The notes: generated by a model not told the origin, from the letters alone. Numbered from the stretch's first letter, positions 15,734 to 25,822 are shown. The stretch: DNA of 64,000 bases from Citromicrobium sp. (GCA_002729695.1 PBYQ01000009.1:9248-73247); one strand, 5' to 3'. Program-made: numbers and translations.

Positions 15734-16759
15734 ATGACGCAAATCGGGGTTGGCCTTGTCGGATTCGGATTGAGTGGGCGCGTTTTCCATGCGCCCTTCG
15801 TGCAAGCGTCCGAGGATTTGGCGCTGCGTGCGGTCGTCTCCAGCGATCCCGCGAAGGTTCACGACCGCCTGCCGGGAATAACCGTGGTCCCTTCGGTGGA
15901 GGCGCTTCTGGCCGAACCCGGTATCGAGCTGGTGATCGTTGCCAGTCCCGACGATTCGCACGCAGACCATGCGGTCGCGGCGCTCGATGCGGGCAAGCAC
16001 GTGCTGGTCGAAAAGCCGGTAGCGACCACACTTGCCGATGCTCAGCGCATGCGGGATGCGGCGGAGCGTGCGGGGCGGATGCTGACCGTGTTTCAGAACA
16101 GACGCTGGGATGCCGATTTCCTGACGCTGAACCGGATGATCGGCGAGGGCCTGCTGGGCGAGATCGTCCATTTCGAAAGCCATTTCGATCGATGGAAGCC
16201 GGACGTCCCCGAGCGCTGGAAAGATGCGCGTGACGGCGGATCGTGGTTCGATCTGGGCCCGCACCTGGTCGATCAGGCGGTGTGCCTGTTCGGCATGCCG
16301 GAGGCTGTGACGCTCGATCTCGCGAGCTTGCGAGAGGGAACCCCGGCACCCGACTGGTTCCATGCGATCCTGCGCTACCCGAACCGCCGCGTGGTGCTGC
16401 ATTCGAGCAAGCTGTGCGCGGACGACGGCTTGCGCTTTGCGGTCCACGGTACCGGCGGCAGCTGGATCAAGCATGGGCTCGACACACAGGAGCCGGCGAT
16501 CATCGCGGGTGCGCAGCCGGGCGATGCGGACTTGGGGGCGGACCCAATCCCGGGCATCTACACTCCTGCCGACGATATCCACTCGCATGGCGAGGTGCCG
16601 AACGAGCATGGCGATTATCGGCTGTTCTGGAACGCTCTCGCCTCGACCATCCGCGGCGACGGGCCCAATCCCGTGCCGATCGAAGAGGCTCTCGACACGA
16701 TGAAGGTGCTCGAAGCAGGGATGCGCAGCGCGAAGAGCGGAGAAACGGTGGCGTTCTAG
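15734..16759 (+). CDS. Gfo/Idh/MocA-family NAD(P)-dependent oxidoreductase, YdgJ-like
   Basis: 341 residues. N-terminal Rossmann fold with GVGLVGFGLSGRVFHAPF at residues 4-21, and the family motif VLVEKPVATTLADAQ (near 93), whose EKP lysine is catalytic. The C-terminal sheet domain includes FQNRRWDADFLTL and GGSWFDLGPHLVDQA with the conserved Asp and His. Closest in layout to E. coli YdgJ, a putative sugar-type dehydrogenase. AGGAGGG 8 nt before the ATG is a strong ribosome site. It is convergent with the phosphoesterase (stop codons abut) and sits between tsf and pyrH, an unusual insertion in a conserved block. Substrate unknown. Confidence 0.88.
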   Translation: MTQIGVGLVGFGLSGRVFHAPFVQASEDLALRAVVSSDPAKVHDRLPGITVVPSVEALLAEPGIELVIVASPDDSHADHAVAALDAGKHVLVEKPVATTLADAQRMRDAAERAGRMLTVFQNRRWDADFLTLNRMIGEGLLGEIVHFESHFDRWKPDVPERWKDARDGGSWFDLGPHLVDQAVCLFGMPEAVTLDLASLREGTPAPDWFHAILRYPNRRVVLHSSKLCADDGLRFAVHGTGGSWIKHGLDTQEPAIIAGAQPGDADLGADPIPGIYTPADDIHSHGEVPNEHGDYRLFWNALASTIRGDGPNPVPIEEALDTMKVLEAGMRSAKSGETVAF

Positions 16760-17623
16760 CTATTCGCCTTCGGGGCGGAACTCGACCAGCCACACCTGGG
16801 CCCGCGTCCCGAACCGCACCGGCATGACGCTCGTGCCGAGCCCTCCGCTGACGATCACGGTTTTCGTGCCTTCGTCGATGCGCCCGCATTCGTAGCGCTT
16901 GCCATAGCGCGACGGGACGCCAAGCGACCCGATCAGCGGCAGCCTGATCTGGCCGCAATGCGTGTGCCCTGCGAGCACTACCGATCCCTCGGGCAGGTCG
17001 GGCGTTGGGTCGGGCCCGTGGCTCAGGATGATATGTGCGCCCGCGAGCTTCTCCATCGCGCGCAGGGTCGCGGGAATATCGTCGTGACCGGTATATTCGT
17101 CGTCGAGCCCGCCGATCGCCAGCGGCCCGGCCTCGTGGGCTTCGTTCTCGAGCACCACGATGTCCGTTTTCGAAAGCGCGGCCTTGAGGCCCGGCCAGTC
17201 GTACCAGTGATCGTGATTGCCGGGCACGAGGATAACGCCGAGCGGTGCCTTCAATCCTGCCAGTGGGGCGATGATCTCGTTCGGCTCATAAACATGCGTG
17301 ACAAGACGGCCATCGCTCACCAGGTCGCCCCCAATCACGATCAGGTCGGGCTCCAGCGCGTTCACCTGCGCAACAATCCGCTCGAGCCGCTTGGGCGGCA
17401 TGTCCGGGCCGGAGACATGGATATCGGTCAGCAGAGCGACCGTGACCGGATCGGTGCCGTCGGGCATGTCGGCCAGCGTGACGGTGGTCCGCAGCACCTG
17501 CGGATCGCCCATCGTATCGCGCCACGCCTTCCATACGACCAGCGAGGCGATAACGAGCACGGTGGCGAGAATCGCCAGAACAATCGTGCGCGTGCGACCG
17601 GTCGGGAACGGAAATCGGCTCAT
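16760..17623 (-). CDS. Membrane-anchored calcineurin-like metallophosphoesterase
   Basis: 287 residues from ATG 17623. An N-terminal membrane anchor (IVLAILATVLVIASLVVW) precedes the metal-binding motifs in order: LLTDIHVSG (D-x-H), IGGDLVSDG (GD), VPGNHDHW (GNH), LSHGPDP and LAGHTHCGQ (GHxH). This matches the YaeI/YkuE subgroup, some of which act on lipid A precursors or other phosphodiesters; the substrate here is not evident. The frame continues upstream, but the methionine after YSQP gives the typical N-in anchor. Divergent from pyrH with 137 bases between starts. Confidence 0.88.
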   Translation of the reverse strand: MSRFPFPTGRTRTIVLAILATVLVIASLVVWKAWRDTMGDPQVLRTTVTLADMPDGTDPVTVALLTDIHVSGPDMPPKRLERIVAQVNALEPDLIVIGGDLVSDGRLVTHVYEPNEIIAPLAGLKAPLGVILVPGNHDHWYDWPGLKAALSKTDIVVLENEAHEAGPLAIGGLDDEYTGHDDIPATLRAMEKLAGAHIILSHGPDPTPDLPEGSVVLAGHTHCGQIRLPLIGSLGVPSRYGKRYECGRIDEGTKTVIVSGGLGTSVMPVRFGTRAQVWLVEFRPEGE

Positions 17624-17760
17624 AGGCTGGGAATAGGCGCGTGCCGCTGTTGGGCAAGCGCAATCCAAACCGCCAGCAACGCGGTTCGTCAGGCCGTTGC
17701 CACCTGCATCTGTGCGCGTTAGGGCCAAGCGCAATTCCGCAAATCGAGGCCTCACCCCCC

Positions 17761-18480
17761 ATGCCGATCAAGAACGCCAAGCGCATCCTCCTGAAACTCT
17801 CGGGCGAAGTGCTCATGGGCGAACAGGAATTCGGCATCGATCCCGCCTTCGTTCTCGAGCTGGCGCAGGAAGTGAAGCAGGCCAAGGACGAAGGGTGGGA
17901 AATCTGCCTCGTCATCGGTGGCGGCAACATCTTTCGCGGCATGGCGGGCGCGGCGCAGGGGATGGACCGCGCGCAGGCAGACTACATGGGCATGCTCGCC
18001 ACGGTCATGAACGCGCTGGCGATGCAGAGCGCGCTCGAACAGCTGGGCGTGCCGACGCGCGTGCAGAGCGCGGTGCAGATGGACACGGTGTGCGAGCCGG
18101 TGATCCGCCGCCGTGCGGAACGGCATCTGGAAAAAGGCCGCATCGTCATCTTCGCGGCAGGCGTCGGCGCTCCCTATTTCACCACCGACAGCGGCGCCGC
18201 GCTGCGAGCGGCGGAAATGCGCTGCGATGCCTTGTTCAAGGGCACGAGCGTCGACGGCGTCTACGATTCCGACCCGAAGAAGAACGCCGAAGCAAAGCGA
18301 TACGATACAGTCACTTATGGCAAGGTCCTGGCGGACAACCTGAAGGTGATGGACGCCAGCGCGGTGGCGCTGTGCCGCGACAATAATATTCCCATCGTCG
18401 TCTTCTCGATCCGTGAGAAGGGCAACCTCGCCCGCGTTCTCGCTGGCGAAGGGGTCCAGACGATCGTACAGAACGACTAG
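17761..18480 (+). CDS. pyrH: UMP kinase
   Basis: 239 residues from ATG 17761; the frame extends upstream but the family begins at [13 protein letters not shown]. Hexameric amino-acid-kinase-fold enzyme converting UMP to UDP. Motifs: [46 protein letters not shown], and [15 protein letters not shown]. Followed after 28 bases by frr, the usual pair. Confidence 0.98.
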   Translation: MPIKNAKRILLKLSGEVLMGEQEFGIDPAFVLELAQEVKQAKDEGWEICLVIGGGNIFRGMAGAAQGMDRAQADYMGMLATVMNALAMQSALEQLGVPTRVQSAVQMDTVCEPVIRRRAERHLEKGRIVIFAAGVGAPYFTTDSGAALRAAEMRCDALFKGTSVDGVYDSDPKKNAEAKRYDTVTYGKVLADNLKVMDASAVALCRDNNIPIVVFSIREKGNLARVLAGEGVQTIVQND

Positions 18481-18508
18481 AATTCAAGAGGATGTGAGGA
18501 AGCCGACC

Positions 18509-19066
18509 ATGGCGAAATACGACAAGAGCGATATCGAACGCCGGATGCAGGGCGCGGTGGAAAGCCTCAAGGGCGATCTCGCGGGTCTGCGCACCGGGCG
18601 CGCCAACACGAGCCTGCTCGATCCCGTGGTGGTCGAGGTCTACGGATCGATGATGCCGCTCAACCAGGTAGCGACCGTCTCCGCGCCCGAACCGCGCATG
18701 CTCAGCGTGCAGGTGTGGGACAAGAGCAATGTCAGCGCGGTGGAGAAGGGGATCGCGCACGCGAACCTGGGCCTCAACCCGATGCAGGACGGCCAGACGC
18801 TGCGCATTCCGATGCCCGACTTGACCGAGGAACGGCGTAAGGACCTTGCCAAGCTGGCAGGCAAGTATGCCGAAGGCGCGAAGATCGCGATCCGCAACGT
18901 CCGCCGCGACGGTATGGAAGCGCTCAAGGAAGACGAGAAGAAGAAGGAAATCTCCGAAGACGACCGCAAGCGGTCCGAGGACGAGGTCCAGAAGCTGACC
19001 GACAAATATACCTCAGAGGCGGACGCTGCGGCCGAAGCCAAGGAAAAGGAAATCATGACGCAGTGA
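18509..19066 (+). CDS. frr: Ribosome recycling factor
   Basis: 185 residues from ATG 18509, preceded by GAGGA. All family landmarks are present: the three-helix bundle starting [23 protein letters not shown] (in part), [34 protein letters not shown], and [13 protein letters not shown] with the conserved arginines. It works with EF-G to split post-termination ribosomes. It lies between pyrH and uppS in the classical order. Confidence 0.98.
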   Translation: MAKYDKSDIERRMQGAVESLKGDLAGLRTGRANTSLLDPVVVEVYGSMMPLNQVATVSAPEPRMLSVQVWDKSNVSAVEKGIAHANLGLNPMQDGQTLRIPMPDLTEERRKDLAKLAGKYAEGAKIAIRNVRRDGMEALKEDEKKKEISEDDRKRSEDEVQKLTDKYTSEADAAAEAKEKEIMTQ

Positions 19067-19090
19067 GGGGTCTCGCCCTCCCGTCCGGTT

Positions 19091-19128
19091 CCGTTCGCCC
19101 CGAGCTTGTCGAAGGGCTGCTTTTCTTT
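19091..19128. repeat. Dispersed repeat, single copy of the CCGTTCG...TGTCGAAGGGCTG family
   Basis: CCGTTCGCCCCGAGCTTGTCGAAGGGCTG between frr and uppS is nearly the same as the two inverted copies at 38795-38887. This family is frequent in intergenic regions of sphingomonad genomes as far as I recall. Bases listed are split over 19091-19119. Confidence 0.6.
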
Positions 19129-19190
19129 CGTTGCTCTGGCCGCATGAGAAGGGCAGTGCTGCGACAGGCACGGCCCGAACGGTTTTATTG

Positions 19191-19877
19191 ATGGCAGACA
19201 GTTCTCAAAACCACGCCAGACACGTTGCCATCATCATGGATGGCAACGGCCGCTGGGCCAAGCGTCGCGCACTGCCGCGCGCCATGGGCCACAAGCGGGG
19301 CGTTGAGGCCGTGCGGACGCTGGTCCGCAGCCTCAAGGACACCTCGATCGAGTGCCTGACGCTGTATGCCTTCAGCAGCGAGAACTGGAAGCGCCCTCAG
19401 GATGAGGTTTCCGACCTCATGAACCTGATGCGCAGCTTCATCCGTTCCGATCTGGAAGAGTTCGTCGCCAATGGCGTGCGGCTGAAGATCGTCGGCGACT
19501 GGCGCGCGCTCGATGGCGACATCGTGACCATGCTGGAAGACGCGCTGGAGCGAACCAAGGATGGTACGCGTACCGTCGCCGTGGCTCTCAACTATGGCGC
19601 CCAGCAGGAAATCGCGATGGCTGCGCGGGCTGCCGCGCGCGAAGGCGAGATAACGCCCGACTCGATAGAGAAGCACCTGTTCACCGCCGACCTGCCGCCG
19701 GTCGATCTGCTGATCCGCACCAGTGGAGAGGTGCGTCTGTCCAATTTCTTGCTATGGCAGATGGCCTACGCGGAAATGATCTTCGTCGAGACGCTGTGGC
19801 CCGATTTCACGCCGCAACATTTACAAGAAGCGCTCGATACGTTCGCGAGGAGGGAGAGGCGCTATGGCGGCCGATAA
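19191..19877 (+). CDS. uppS: Undecaprenyl diphosphate synthase (cis-prenyltransferase)
   Basis: 228 residues from ATG 19191. Makes undecaprenyl diphosphate for peptidoglycan and other envelope polymers. Motifs: HVAIIMDGNGRWAKRR with the catalytic Asp, LTLYAFSSENWKRP, VALNYGAQQEI, and LLIRTSGEVRLSNFLLWQ. The SGEVRLSN stretch is slightly different from the common GGEQRISN, but the arginines and serine are kept. The 3' end overlaps cdsA by 14 nt. Confidence 0.97.
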   Translation: MADSSQNHARHVAIIMDGNGRWAKRRALPRAMGHKRGVEAVRTLVRSLKDTSIECLTLYAFSSENWKRPQDEVSDLMNLMRSFIRSDLEEFVANGVRLKIVGDWRALDGDIVTMLEDALERTKDGTRTVAVALNYGAQQEIAMAARAAAREGEITPDSIEKHLFTADLPPVDLLIRTSGEVRLSNFLLWQMAYAEMIFVETLWPDFTPQHLQEALDTFARRERRYGGR

Positions 19878-20682
19878 CGATACGCGCACCGATGCCGCAG
19901 GCGACGCGCGCGACGGCGATGACATGACCGAGGCGAAGGTCGAGGTAGAGGCCGCCTCCAACGAATTGCCCGAGGGATTGCCCGAAGAGGCCGAAATCGC
20001 TGCGATCGCGGCCAATGCCCGTCGCAAGAAGCTCGGCATTCGTGTCGCCTCGGGCGTGGTGCTCGGCGCGCTGGCGGCGGCAGCCGTGTTCTGGGGCGGC
20101 GCGCAGGGCCGCACCCTGCTGATCGCCGGAGTGGCGGCGGCGTGCTTCATCGAATTCATTTTCCTCGTCATCAAGGCGACGGCGAACGTCCCCTACAGGC
20201 TCGCCGCGATCATCGCCGGGGCAGCCTATATCGGGCTTGCTGGCGTCATCCTCAGCGGGTTTTCGCTCGAACTTTTCCTGGTGACCATTTTCGTCGTGAT
20301 CTTCGCAGACAGCTTTGCCTATGGCGTGGGCACGCTGGTCGGCGGTCCGAAAATCTGGCGCAGGGTCAGCCCGAACAAGACGTGGGCGGGCATGATCGGG
20401 GGCATGGTCGGCGCGACGCTGTTCCTGCTCGGCGTGGTCTTCTTTGCGGCGCAGGTGGTCGGTTTTTCGGTCACGTCGCGTGCCTACATGATCGCACTGG
20501 TCCTCGGCCCGGTGCTCGCCGTCGTCGCGCAGGCCGGCGACCTGTTGGAAAGCTGGCTGAAGCGCAAGGCGGGGGTCAAGGATTCCAGCCGTCTCATTCC
20601 GGGGCACGGCGGCTTCTTCGATCGCTTCGACGGCTTGATCCCGGTCGCCATCGTGGTCGGCGTGGTCTACAATCTCGCCTGA
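19864..20682 (+). CDS. cdsA: Phosphatidate cytidylyltransferase
   Basis: 272 residues, with about seven membrane helices after an unusual acidic N-terminal extension of about 50 residues (DTRTDAAGDARDGDD ... NELPEGLPEEAE). It makes CDP-diacylglycerol, substrate for pgsA (47968) and phosphatidylserine synthase. The CDS signature is complete: SPNKTWAGMIGG, GDLLESWLKRKAGVKDSS, GHGGFFDRFDGL with metal-binding Asp residues. The start overlaps uppS and is supported by AGGAGGGAGAGG. Confidence 0.96.
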   Translation: MAADNDTRTDAAGDARDGDDMTEAKVEVEAASNELPEGLPEEAEIAAIAANARRKKLGIRVASGVVLGALAAAAVFWGGAQGRTLLIAGVAAACFIEFIFLVIKATANVPYRLAAIIAGAAYIGLAGVILSGFSLELFLVTIFVVIFADSFAYGVGTLVGGPKIWRRVSPNKTWAGMIGGMVGATLFLLGVVFFAAQVVGFSVTSRAYMIALVLGPVLAVVAQAGDLLESWLKRKAGVKDSSRLIPGHGGFFDRFDGLIPVAIVVGVVYNLA

Positions 20683-20686
20683 TCCC

Positions 20687-21841
20687 ATGCGTTCGATAAG
20701 CATCCTCGGCGCGACCGGTTCGGTCGGCGACTCCACCCTCAAGCTGCTGCGCAAGCATCGCTCCGACTGGCGAGTCGAAGCGCTGACCGCGCATTGCAGC
20801 GTGTCCAAACTGGCGGACCTCGCGCGCGAGTTCGACGCAAAGATCGCGGTCGTCGGCGACGAGGCGTGCCTGCCCGCATTGCGCGAGGCGCTTAGCGGTA
20901 GCGGGATCGAGGCCGCGGGCGGGCGTGCTGCGCTGATCGAGGCGGCGAAGCGCCCGGTCGACATCACCATGGCTGCAATCGTGGGTTGCGCCGGGCTGGC
21001 CCCCGTGATGGCTGCCATCGAGCAGGGCGGAACCATCGCGCTGGCGAACAAGGAAGCGCTGGTCTCCGCGGGCGAAGTGATGACGCGCGCGGTTGCGCAG
21101 TACGGCGCAACGCTGCTGCCGGTCGACAGCGAGCACAACGCGATCTTCCAGTGCTTGGCGGGCAACGACATTGCCGAAGTGCGGATGATCACCCTGACCG
21201 CGAGTGGCGGGCCGCTGCGGCTCCTCTCTCCGCAGGAACTGGAACGGGTGACGCCCGATCAGGCGGTTGCGCACCCCAACTGGGACATGGGCGCCAAGAT
21301 CAGCGTCGATTCGGCGACCATGTTTAACAAGGGCCTCGAACTGATCGAGGCGCATCACCTGTTCCCGGTCGGGCTCGATAAGATCCGCATTCTGGTCCAC
21401 CCGCAGAGCGTGATCCACTCGATGGTTGAATATCGCGACAACTCGACGCTCGCACAGCTGGGCCCTTCGGACATGATGGTGCCCATCGCCTCGTGCCTCG
21501 CGTGGCCCAAACGGATGGAAACCCCGTGCGAGCCGCTCGATCTCGCAAAGATCGGTGAGCTGACCTTCTTCGCGCCCGACGAAGAGCGCTTCCCCGCAAC
21601 GAGGTTGGCGCGTGCTGCCTGCGAGGAGGGTGGGGCGACACCCGCAGTTCTCAATGCTGCCAATGAGATAGCGGTGGGTGCATTCCTCGCCGGTCACATT
21701 CCGTTCACCAGAATTGCGGCATTGGTAGAGGACGTCCTGCAAAAGTCGAACCACCCCGCCAGGCTCGACAGCCTCGACGATGTGCTGGCGGTCGACGCTG
21801 CTGCCCGCAGGCAGGCGCAGGCCATTCTGGAGAACGTCTGA
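20687..21841 (+). CDS. dxr: 1-deoxy-D-xylulose 5-phosphate reductoisomerase
   Basis: 384 residues. Second step of the MEP isoprenoid pathway, forming 2-C-methylerythritol 4-phosphate with NADPH. Motifs: SILGATGSVGDSTLKLL (NADPH binding), LANKEALVSAGEV, PVDSEHNAIFQCL (metal site), ASGGPLRLLS, and PNWDMGAKISVDSATMFNKG in two conserved pieces. Starts 4 bases after cdsA stops and feeds uppS with isoprenoid units. Confidence 0.98.
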   Translation: MRSISILGATGSVGDSTLKLLRKHRSDWRVEALTAHCSVSKLADLAREFDAKIAVVGDEACLPALREALSGSGIEAAGGRAALIEAAKRPVDITMAAIVGCAGLAPVMAAIEQGGTIALANKEALVSAGEVMTRAVAQYGATLLPVDSEHNAIFQCLAGNDIAEVRMITLTASGGPLRLLSPQELERVTPDQAVAHPNWDMGAKISVDSATMFNKGLELIEAHHLFPVGLDKIRILVHPQSVIHSMVEYRDNSTLAQLGPSDMMVPIASCLAWPKRMETPCEPLDLAKIGELTFFAPDEERFPATRLARAACEEGGATPAVLNAANEIAVGAFLAGHIPFTRIAALVEDVLQKSNHPARLDSLDDVLAVDAAARRQAQAILENV

Positions 21842-21849
21842 TCGAAAAC

Positions 21850-22956
21850 GTGCCTATCTGGATGTGGATCCTAGGGTTCCTGCTGGTGCTGGGGCCGCTG
21901 GTCACACTGCACGAACTCGGCCACCTGCTCGTGGGCCGCGCGCTCGGCGTGAAGGCGGATGCCTTCTCGGTCGGTTTCGGCAAGGAGCTGGTCGGGTTCA
22001 ACGACAGGCACGGAACGCGCTGGCGTATCTCGGCACTGCCGCTGGGAGGCTACGTCCAGTTCAAGGGCGACATGAACCCCGCCAGCATCCCCGACCCCGC
22101 CGCACCGGCCGAAGAGGGGGCGTTCCAGAACGCTTCCTTGTGGCGGCGTGCCGTGATCGTAGCGGCAGGCCCGGTCACCAACATTATCGTGGCAGTGGCG
22201 ATTTTCGCTGCCTTCTTCATGATCATCGGCCGCCCCGTGCCGGTCGATCCTGCCGAACAGCTGACCGTCGCCGGGTTCAGCGAGGGGTCGCCGGCGCGTG
22301 ACGCCGGGCTCAAGATCGGCGACCGGATCGTGACGCTCGACGGCAAACCGCTCGAAAGCTTCCGCGAGCTGCAACAGGAAGTGATGCTGCAGCCTGAGCA
22401 GCGCATGGACCTGGGTGTGGAGCGTGACGGTCGCGATCTGACCATCCCCGTCACCACGATGAGCCACGAGATTGAAGACCGGTTCGGCAATACCTCCCGC
22501 ATCGGCCTGCTCGGTGTCGAGTCGGCCGGAGTTGAATATAATTATGAGCGGCAGGGCCCGGTGGGCGCGCTGGTCGGTGCGTCCGAGCAGACGGTCGATA
22601 CCTTTGCGATGATGGTGACCGGCCTGAAGCAGATCATCACGGGGCAACGGTCCGTCAGCGAGTTGGGCGGCCCGGTGAAGATCGCAAAATACTCCGGAGA
22701 GCAACTGAGCCTCGGCTGGATTGCGTTCGTGAACTTCGCCGCGCTGATCTCACTTAATTTGGCATTCATTAACCTGCTGCCAATCCCGGCGCTCGACGGT
22801 GGTCATCTGGCATTTTACGCGGCGGAGGCGATCCGCCGGAAGCCGGTGGGGCCCCGCGCGATGGAAATGGCGTATCGCACCGGTGTGGCTCTCGTGCTCG
22901 CACTGATGCTATTCGTGACGATCAACGACCTGGCATCGCTGACGCTGTTTGGCTGA
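21850..22956 (+). CDS. rseP: Site-2 membrane metalloprotease RseP
   Basis: 368 residues, starting at GTG 21850, 8 bases after dxr stops; no ATG suits the conserved N-terminus. HELGH at about residues 22-26 is the zinc site and NLLPIPALDGGHL near 310 supplies the third ligand. One clear PDZ domain lies between them (about residues 125-195), fewer than the two of E. coli RseP, in line with the short alphaproteobacterial forms. It cuts transmembrane anti-sigma factors or leftover signal peptides. Placed before bamA as in most Proteobacteria. Confidence 0.94.
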   Translation: MPIWMWILGFLLVLGPLVTLHELGHLLVGRALGVKADAFSVGFGKELVGFNDRHGTRWRISALPLGGYVQFKGDMNPASIPDPAAPAEEGAFQNASLWRRAVIVAAGPVTNIIVAVAIFAAFFMIIGRPVPVDPAEQLTVAGFSEGSPARDAGLKIGDRIVTLDGKPLESFRELQQEVMLQPEQRMDLGVERDGRDLTIPVTTMSHEIEDRFGNTSRIGLLGVESAGVEYNYERQGPVGALVGASEQTVDTFAMMVTGLKQIITGQRSVSELGGPVKIAKYSGEQLSLGWIAFVNFAALISLNLAFINLLPIPALDGGHLAFYAAEAIRRKPVGPRAMEMAYRTGVALVLALMLFVTINDLASLTLFG

Positions 22957-23119
22957 CGCAGTACCGGGCAGGGACATGAGAGGCGACCCACCAGCAATCG
23001 GACCTGCTTGAAAGGGGCGCGCGTATCGGGCACAGGGCGCCGGATCGTTTGGTCCGGATGCCGGTACGGCAAAGCAAGTGCGATCCGGGTCGAGACATAT
23101 TGACGGGACATCATCGTAC

Positions 23120-25822
23120 ATGACGGCCATCGAAACAGGCGCCAAGCGCGGTACGCGCAACATCCGCAATTACGCGCTCGCCCTGCTGGCGTGCACCACG
23201 CTCGCAGGATTGCCCCAGGCGGCAATGGCGCAAGAGGCGACCGATCCCGCCGCTACGTCGGAAGATGCGGGGCAGGACACTGCGACCGATCCGCAAAGCG
23301 ACGTCATTCGCACGATCTCGGTTCGCGGCGTCCAGCGGCTCGAGCCCAATACGATCCTCAGCTACGTGCGGATGCGTCCCGGCGACGTCTATACCGCCGC
23401 CGCGGCCGACCAGGCGCTCAAGGATCTTGCAGCGACCGAGCTTTTCGAAAGCTATTCGATCACGAACGAAGACGGGAACGTGGTAATCGACGTGGTCGAG
23501 AACCCGGTGATCAACCGCATCGTTCTGGAAGGTAACAAGCGCCTCAAGGACGACAAGATCGTTCCCGAAATCAAGCTTGCCCCGCGCCAGATCTTCACGC
23601 GTTCGAAGGTCCGCGCGGATGTCGCCCGCATCATCGAACTCTACAAGCGTCAGGGCCGGTTCGCCGCCACCGTCGAGCCGAAGACGGTCCAGTTGAGTCA
23701 GAACCGCGTCGACCTCGTGTTCGAGATTACCGAGGGACCCAAGTCGCGCGTCCAGAAGATCAACATCATCGGCAATGAACATTTCTCCGATGGTCAGCTC
23801 AAGGGTGAAATGGTCACCCACGAATCCGGCCTGCTTTCCTTCCTGAAGGGCAATACCAGCTACGATCCGGATCGCCTGGCGTTCGACCAGCAGAAGCTGC
23901 GCGAATTCTACCTGACGCAGGGCTATGTCGACTTCCGCGTCGTGTCGGCGGTGGCCGAGCTGACCCCGGACAAGCGCGACTTCATCATCACTTACGTGGT
24001 CGAGGAAGGCGAACGCTACAAGTTCGGCAAGGTCGACGTGACCAGCCAGATCCGCGATCTCGATGGCGATATCCTGACCAAGGGCCTCGCGATCGAAGAG
24101 GGCGAATGGTACGACGCCAAGCGGATCGAGGATACGGTTGAAGGCCTGACCGAACTTGCAGGCCAGTTCGGCTATGCATTTGCCGATGTGCGTCCGGAAT
24201 TCCGTCGCAATCCCGACGATCTGACGATGGATGTGACGCTCGCCATCAGGGAAGCGCCGCGCGTTTACATCGAACGCATCGACGTGAACGGAAATACGCT
24301 GACGCAGGACAAGGTGATCCGGCGCGAGTTCCGGTCCGCCGAAGGCGATGCGTTCAATACGCTTGCGGTCAAGCGGACCTCCGCCCGCATCAACTCGCTC
24401 GGCTATTTCCAGGAAGAGTTCGAGGTTTCGCAGGCCGAAACGGCCAATCCCGACCGAATCATCCTGGAAGCGAACGTGCAGGAGCAGCCGACCGGCGAGC
24501 TTCAGCTGTCTGCCGGTTTCTCGTCGCTCGAAAGCTTCCTGTTCTCGGGCTCGATCCGGCAGCGCAACTTCCGCGGTCGCGGGCAGACGATCGGGGCGTC
24601 GGCTTCGATCTCGCGGTATTCGAAGTCGATCAACCTCAGCTTTACCGAGCCGTACGTCTTCGACCGGAATATCTCGCTGGGCGTCGATTTCTATCGCCGC
24701 GACGTGAACAGCTTCAACCTGATCAATCGCGACCAGACCCGTTATTCGAAGGTGACGACGGGCGGCTCTGTCCGCCTGGGTGTTCCGTTGACCGAATATT
24801 CGTCGCTGATCGGAAGCTATACGCTGAACTATGATCAGGTGACGATCGACGAACGGGAATTCTTCCGTGACGTCGACGGCGATGGCACTTCCGAGTGCGA
24901 TCCGCTGCTCGCCTCGCGGTTCATCTGCGACACGCTCGGCAATCGCCTGAGCTCGATCCTCGGGCTCAATTACGTCTACAACTCGCTCAACAGCTATTAC
25001 CGCCCCTCACGCGGGACGCGCCTGACGGCGGGCATCGATTTCGCCGGCCTGGGCGGCGATACCAGATACGTACGTCTGCGTGGTCAGGCTGCGAAGTACT
25101 GGCCGGTCATGGGCGACTTCATCTTCTCGCTCTCGGGCGAAGGCGGCTACATCAAGGGCTTCGGTGGCAATGGCCCGCGAAGCGACGAAGTACTGCTGAC
25201 CGACCGGTTCTTCCTGGGCGAACCGCAGATTCGCGGCTTCGACATCCGCGGCGTCGGCCCGCGCGTGCTGCGGCAGCCGATCACGGACGATGGCACCGGC
25301 AACCCCCTCGTCATCACCGACCGCGATCGTGGCGGCGACGATGCGATCGGCGGTAACGCCTATTATCTCGGCAGGGCCGAGCTGGAAATTCCGCTCGGTT
25401 CGGGTGCCCGCGAGATGGGGCTGCGGCCGTCGATCTTCCTCGATGTCGGCGCCCTGTTCAACGTCAACAAGCCGCAGCTGCAGAACAGTCCGTTCCCGGG
25501 CGGTATTCCGATCCAGGCGCGTGACCTGTCGGGCAACCTGCTGTACGATAGCGGCACGGTCGACAGTAACGGCAACGTCGTCACGACGACCGACAGTGTC
25601 GATGGCAGCGGCAATCCCCTGGATATCATCGTCGAGCGCAACATTGCGCCGTTCCAGGAGATTTTCGTGGGTGATAGTGCTTCGCCCCGCATCTCGGTGG
25701 GGATCGGTGTCGACTGGAACTCGCCCTTCGGTCCGTTCCGGATCGATTTCTCTCACGTCATCCGCAAGGTGGAAGGCGACGACACCAAGACAATCTCATT
25801 CAATGTAGGGACGCAATTCTGA
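23120..25822 (+). CDS. bamA: Outer membrane protein assembly factor BamA
   Basis: 900 residues from ATG 23120. Signal peptide ends at AMAQE (about residue 40). Five POTRA domains follow (about 60-440; ISVRGVQRLEPNTIL marks the first), then the 16-strand barrel. IRGFDIRGVGP carries the conserved RGF lid motif, and the chain ends FNVGTQF with C-terminal Phe. It folds and inserts outer-membrane proteins. Between strands there are loops rich in Asp/Asn. It overlaps the skp start by 1 nt. Confidence 0.97.
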   Translation: MTAIETGAKRGTRNIRNYALALLACTTLAGLPQAAMAQEATDPAATSEDAGQDTATDPQSDVIRTISVRGVQRLEPNTILSYVRMRPGDVYTAAAADQALKDLAATELFESYSITNEDGNVVIDVVENPVINRIVLEGNKRLKDDKIVPEIKLAPRQIFTRSKVRADVARIIELYKRQGRFAATVEPKTVQLSQNRVDLVFEITEGPKSRVQKINIIGNEHFSDGQLKGEMVTHESGLLSFLKGNTSYDPDRLAFDQQKLREFYLTQGYVDFRVVSAVAELTPDKRDFIITYVVEEGERYKFGKVDVTSQIRDLDGDILTKGLAIEEGEWYDAKRIEDTVEGLTELAGQFGYAFADVRPEFRRNPDDLTMDVTLAIREAPRVYIERIDVNGNTLTQDKVIRREFRSAEGDAFNTLAVKRTSARINSLGYFQEEFEVSQAETANPDRIILEANVQEQPTGELQLSAGFSSLESFLFSGSIRQRNFRGRGQTIGASASISRYSKSINLSFTEPYVFDRNISLGVDFYRRDVNSFNLINRDQTRYSKVTTGGSVRLGVPLTEYSSLIGSYTLNYDQVTIDEREFFRDVDGDGTSECDPLLASRFICDTLGNRLSSILGLNYVYNSLNSYYRPSRGTRLTAGIDFAGLGGDTRYVRLRGQAAKYWPVMGDFIFSLSGEGGYIKGFGGNGPRSDEVLLTDRFFLGEPQIRGFDIRGVGPRVLRQPITDDGTGNPLVITDRDRGGDDAIGGNAYYLGRAELEIPLGSGAREMGLRPSIFLDVGALFNVNKPQLQNSPFPGGIPIQARDLSGNLLYDSGTVDSNGNVVTTTDSVDGSGNPLDIIVERNIAPFQEIFVGDSASPRISVGIGVDWNSPFGPFRIDFSHVIRKVEGDDTKTISFNVGTQF

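Noticed and set aside
23120..25822. In-frame ATG at 23078 as an earlier bamA start
   Set aside because: It would place 14 hydrophilic residues before the signal peptide; ATG 23120 gives a normal export signal.
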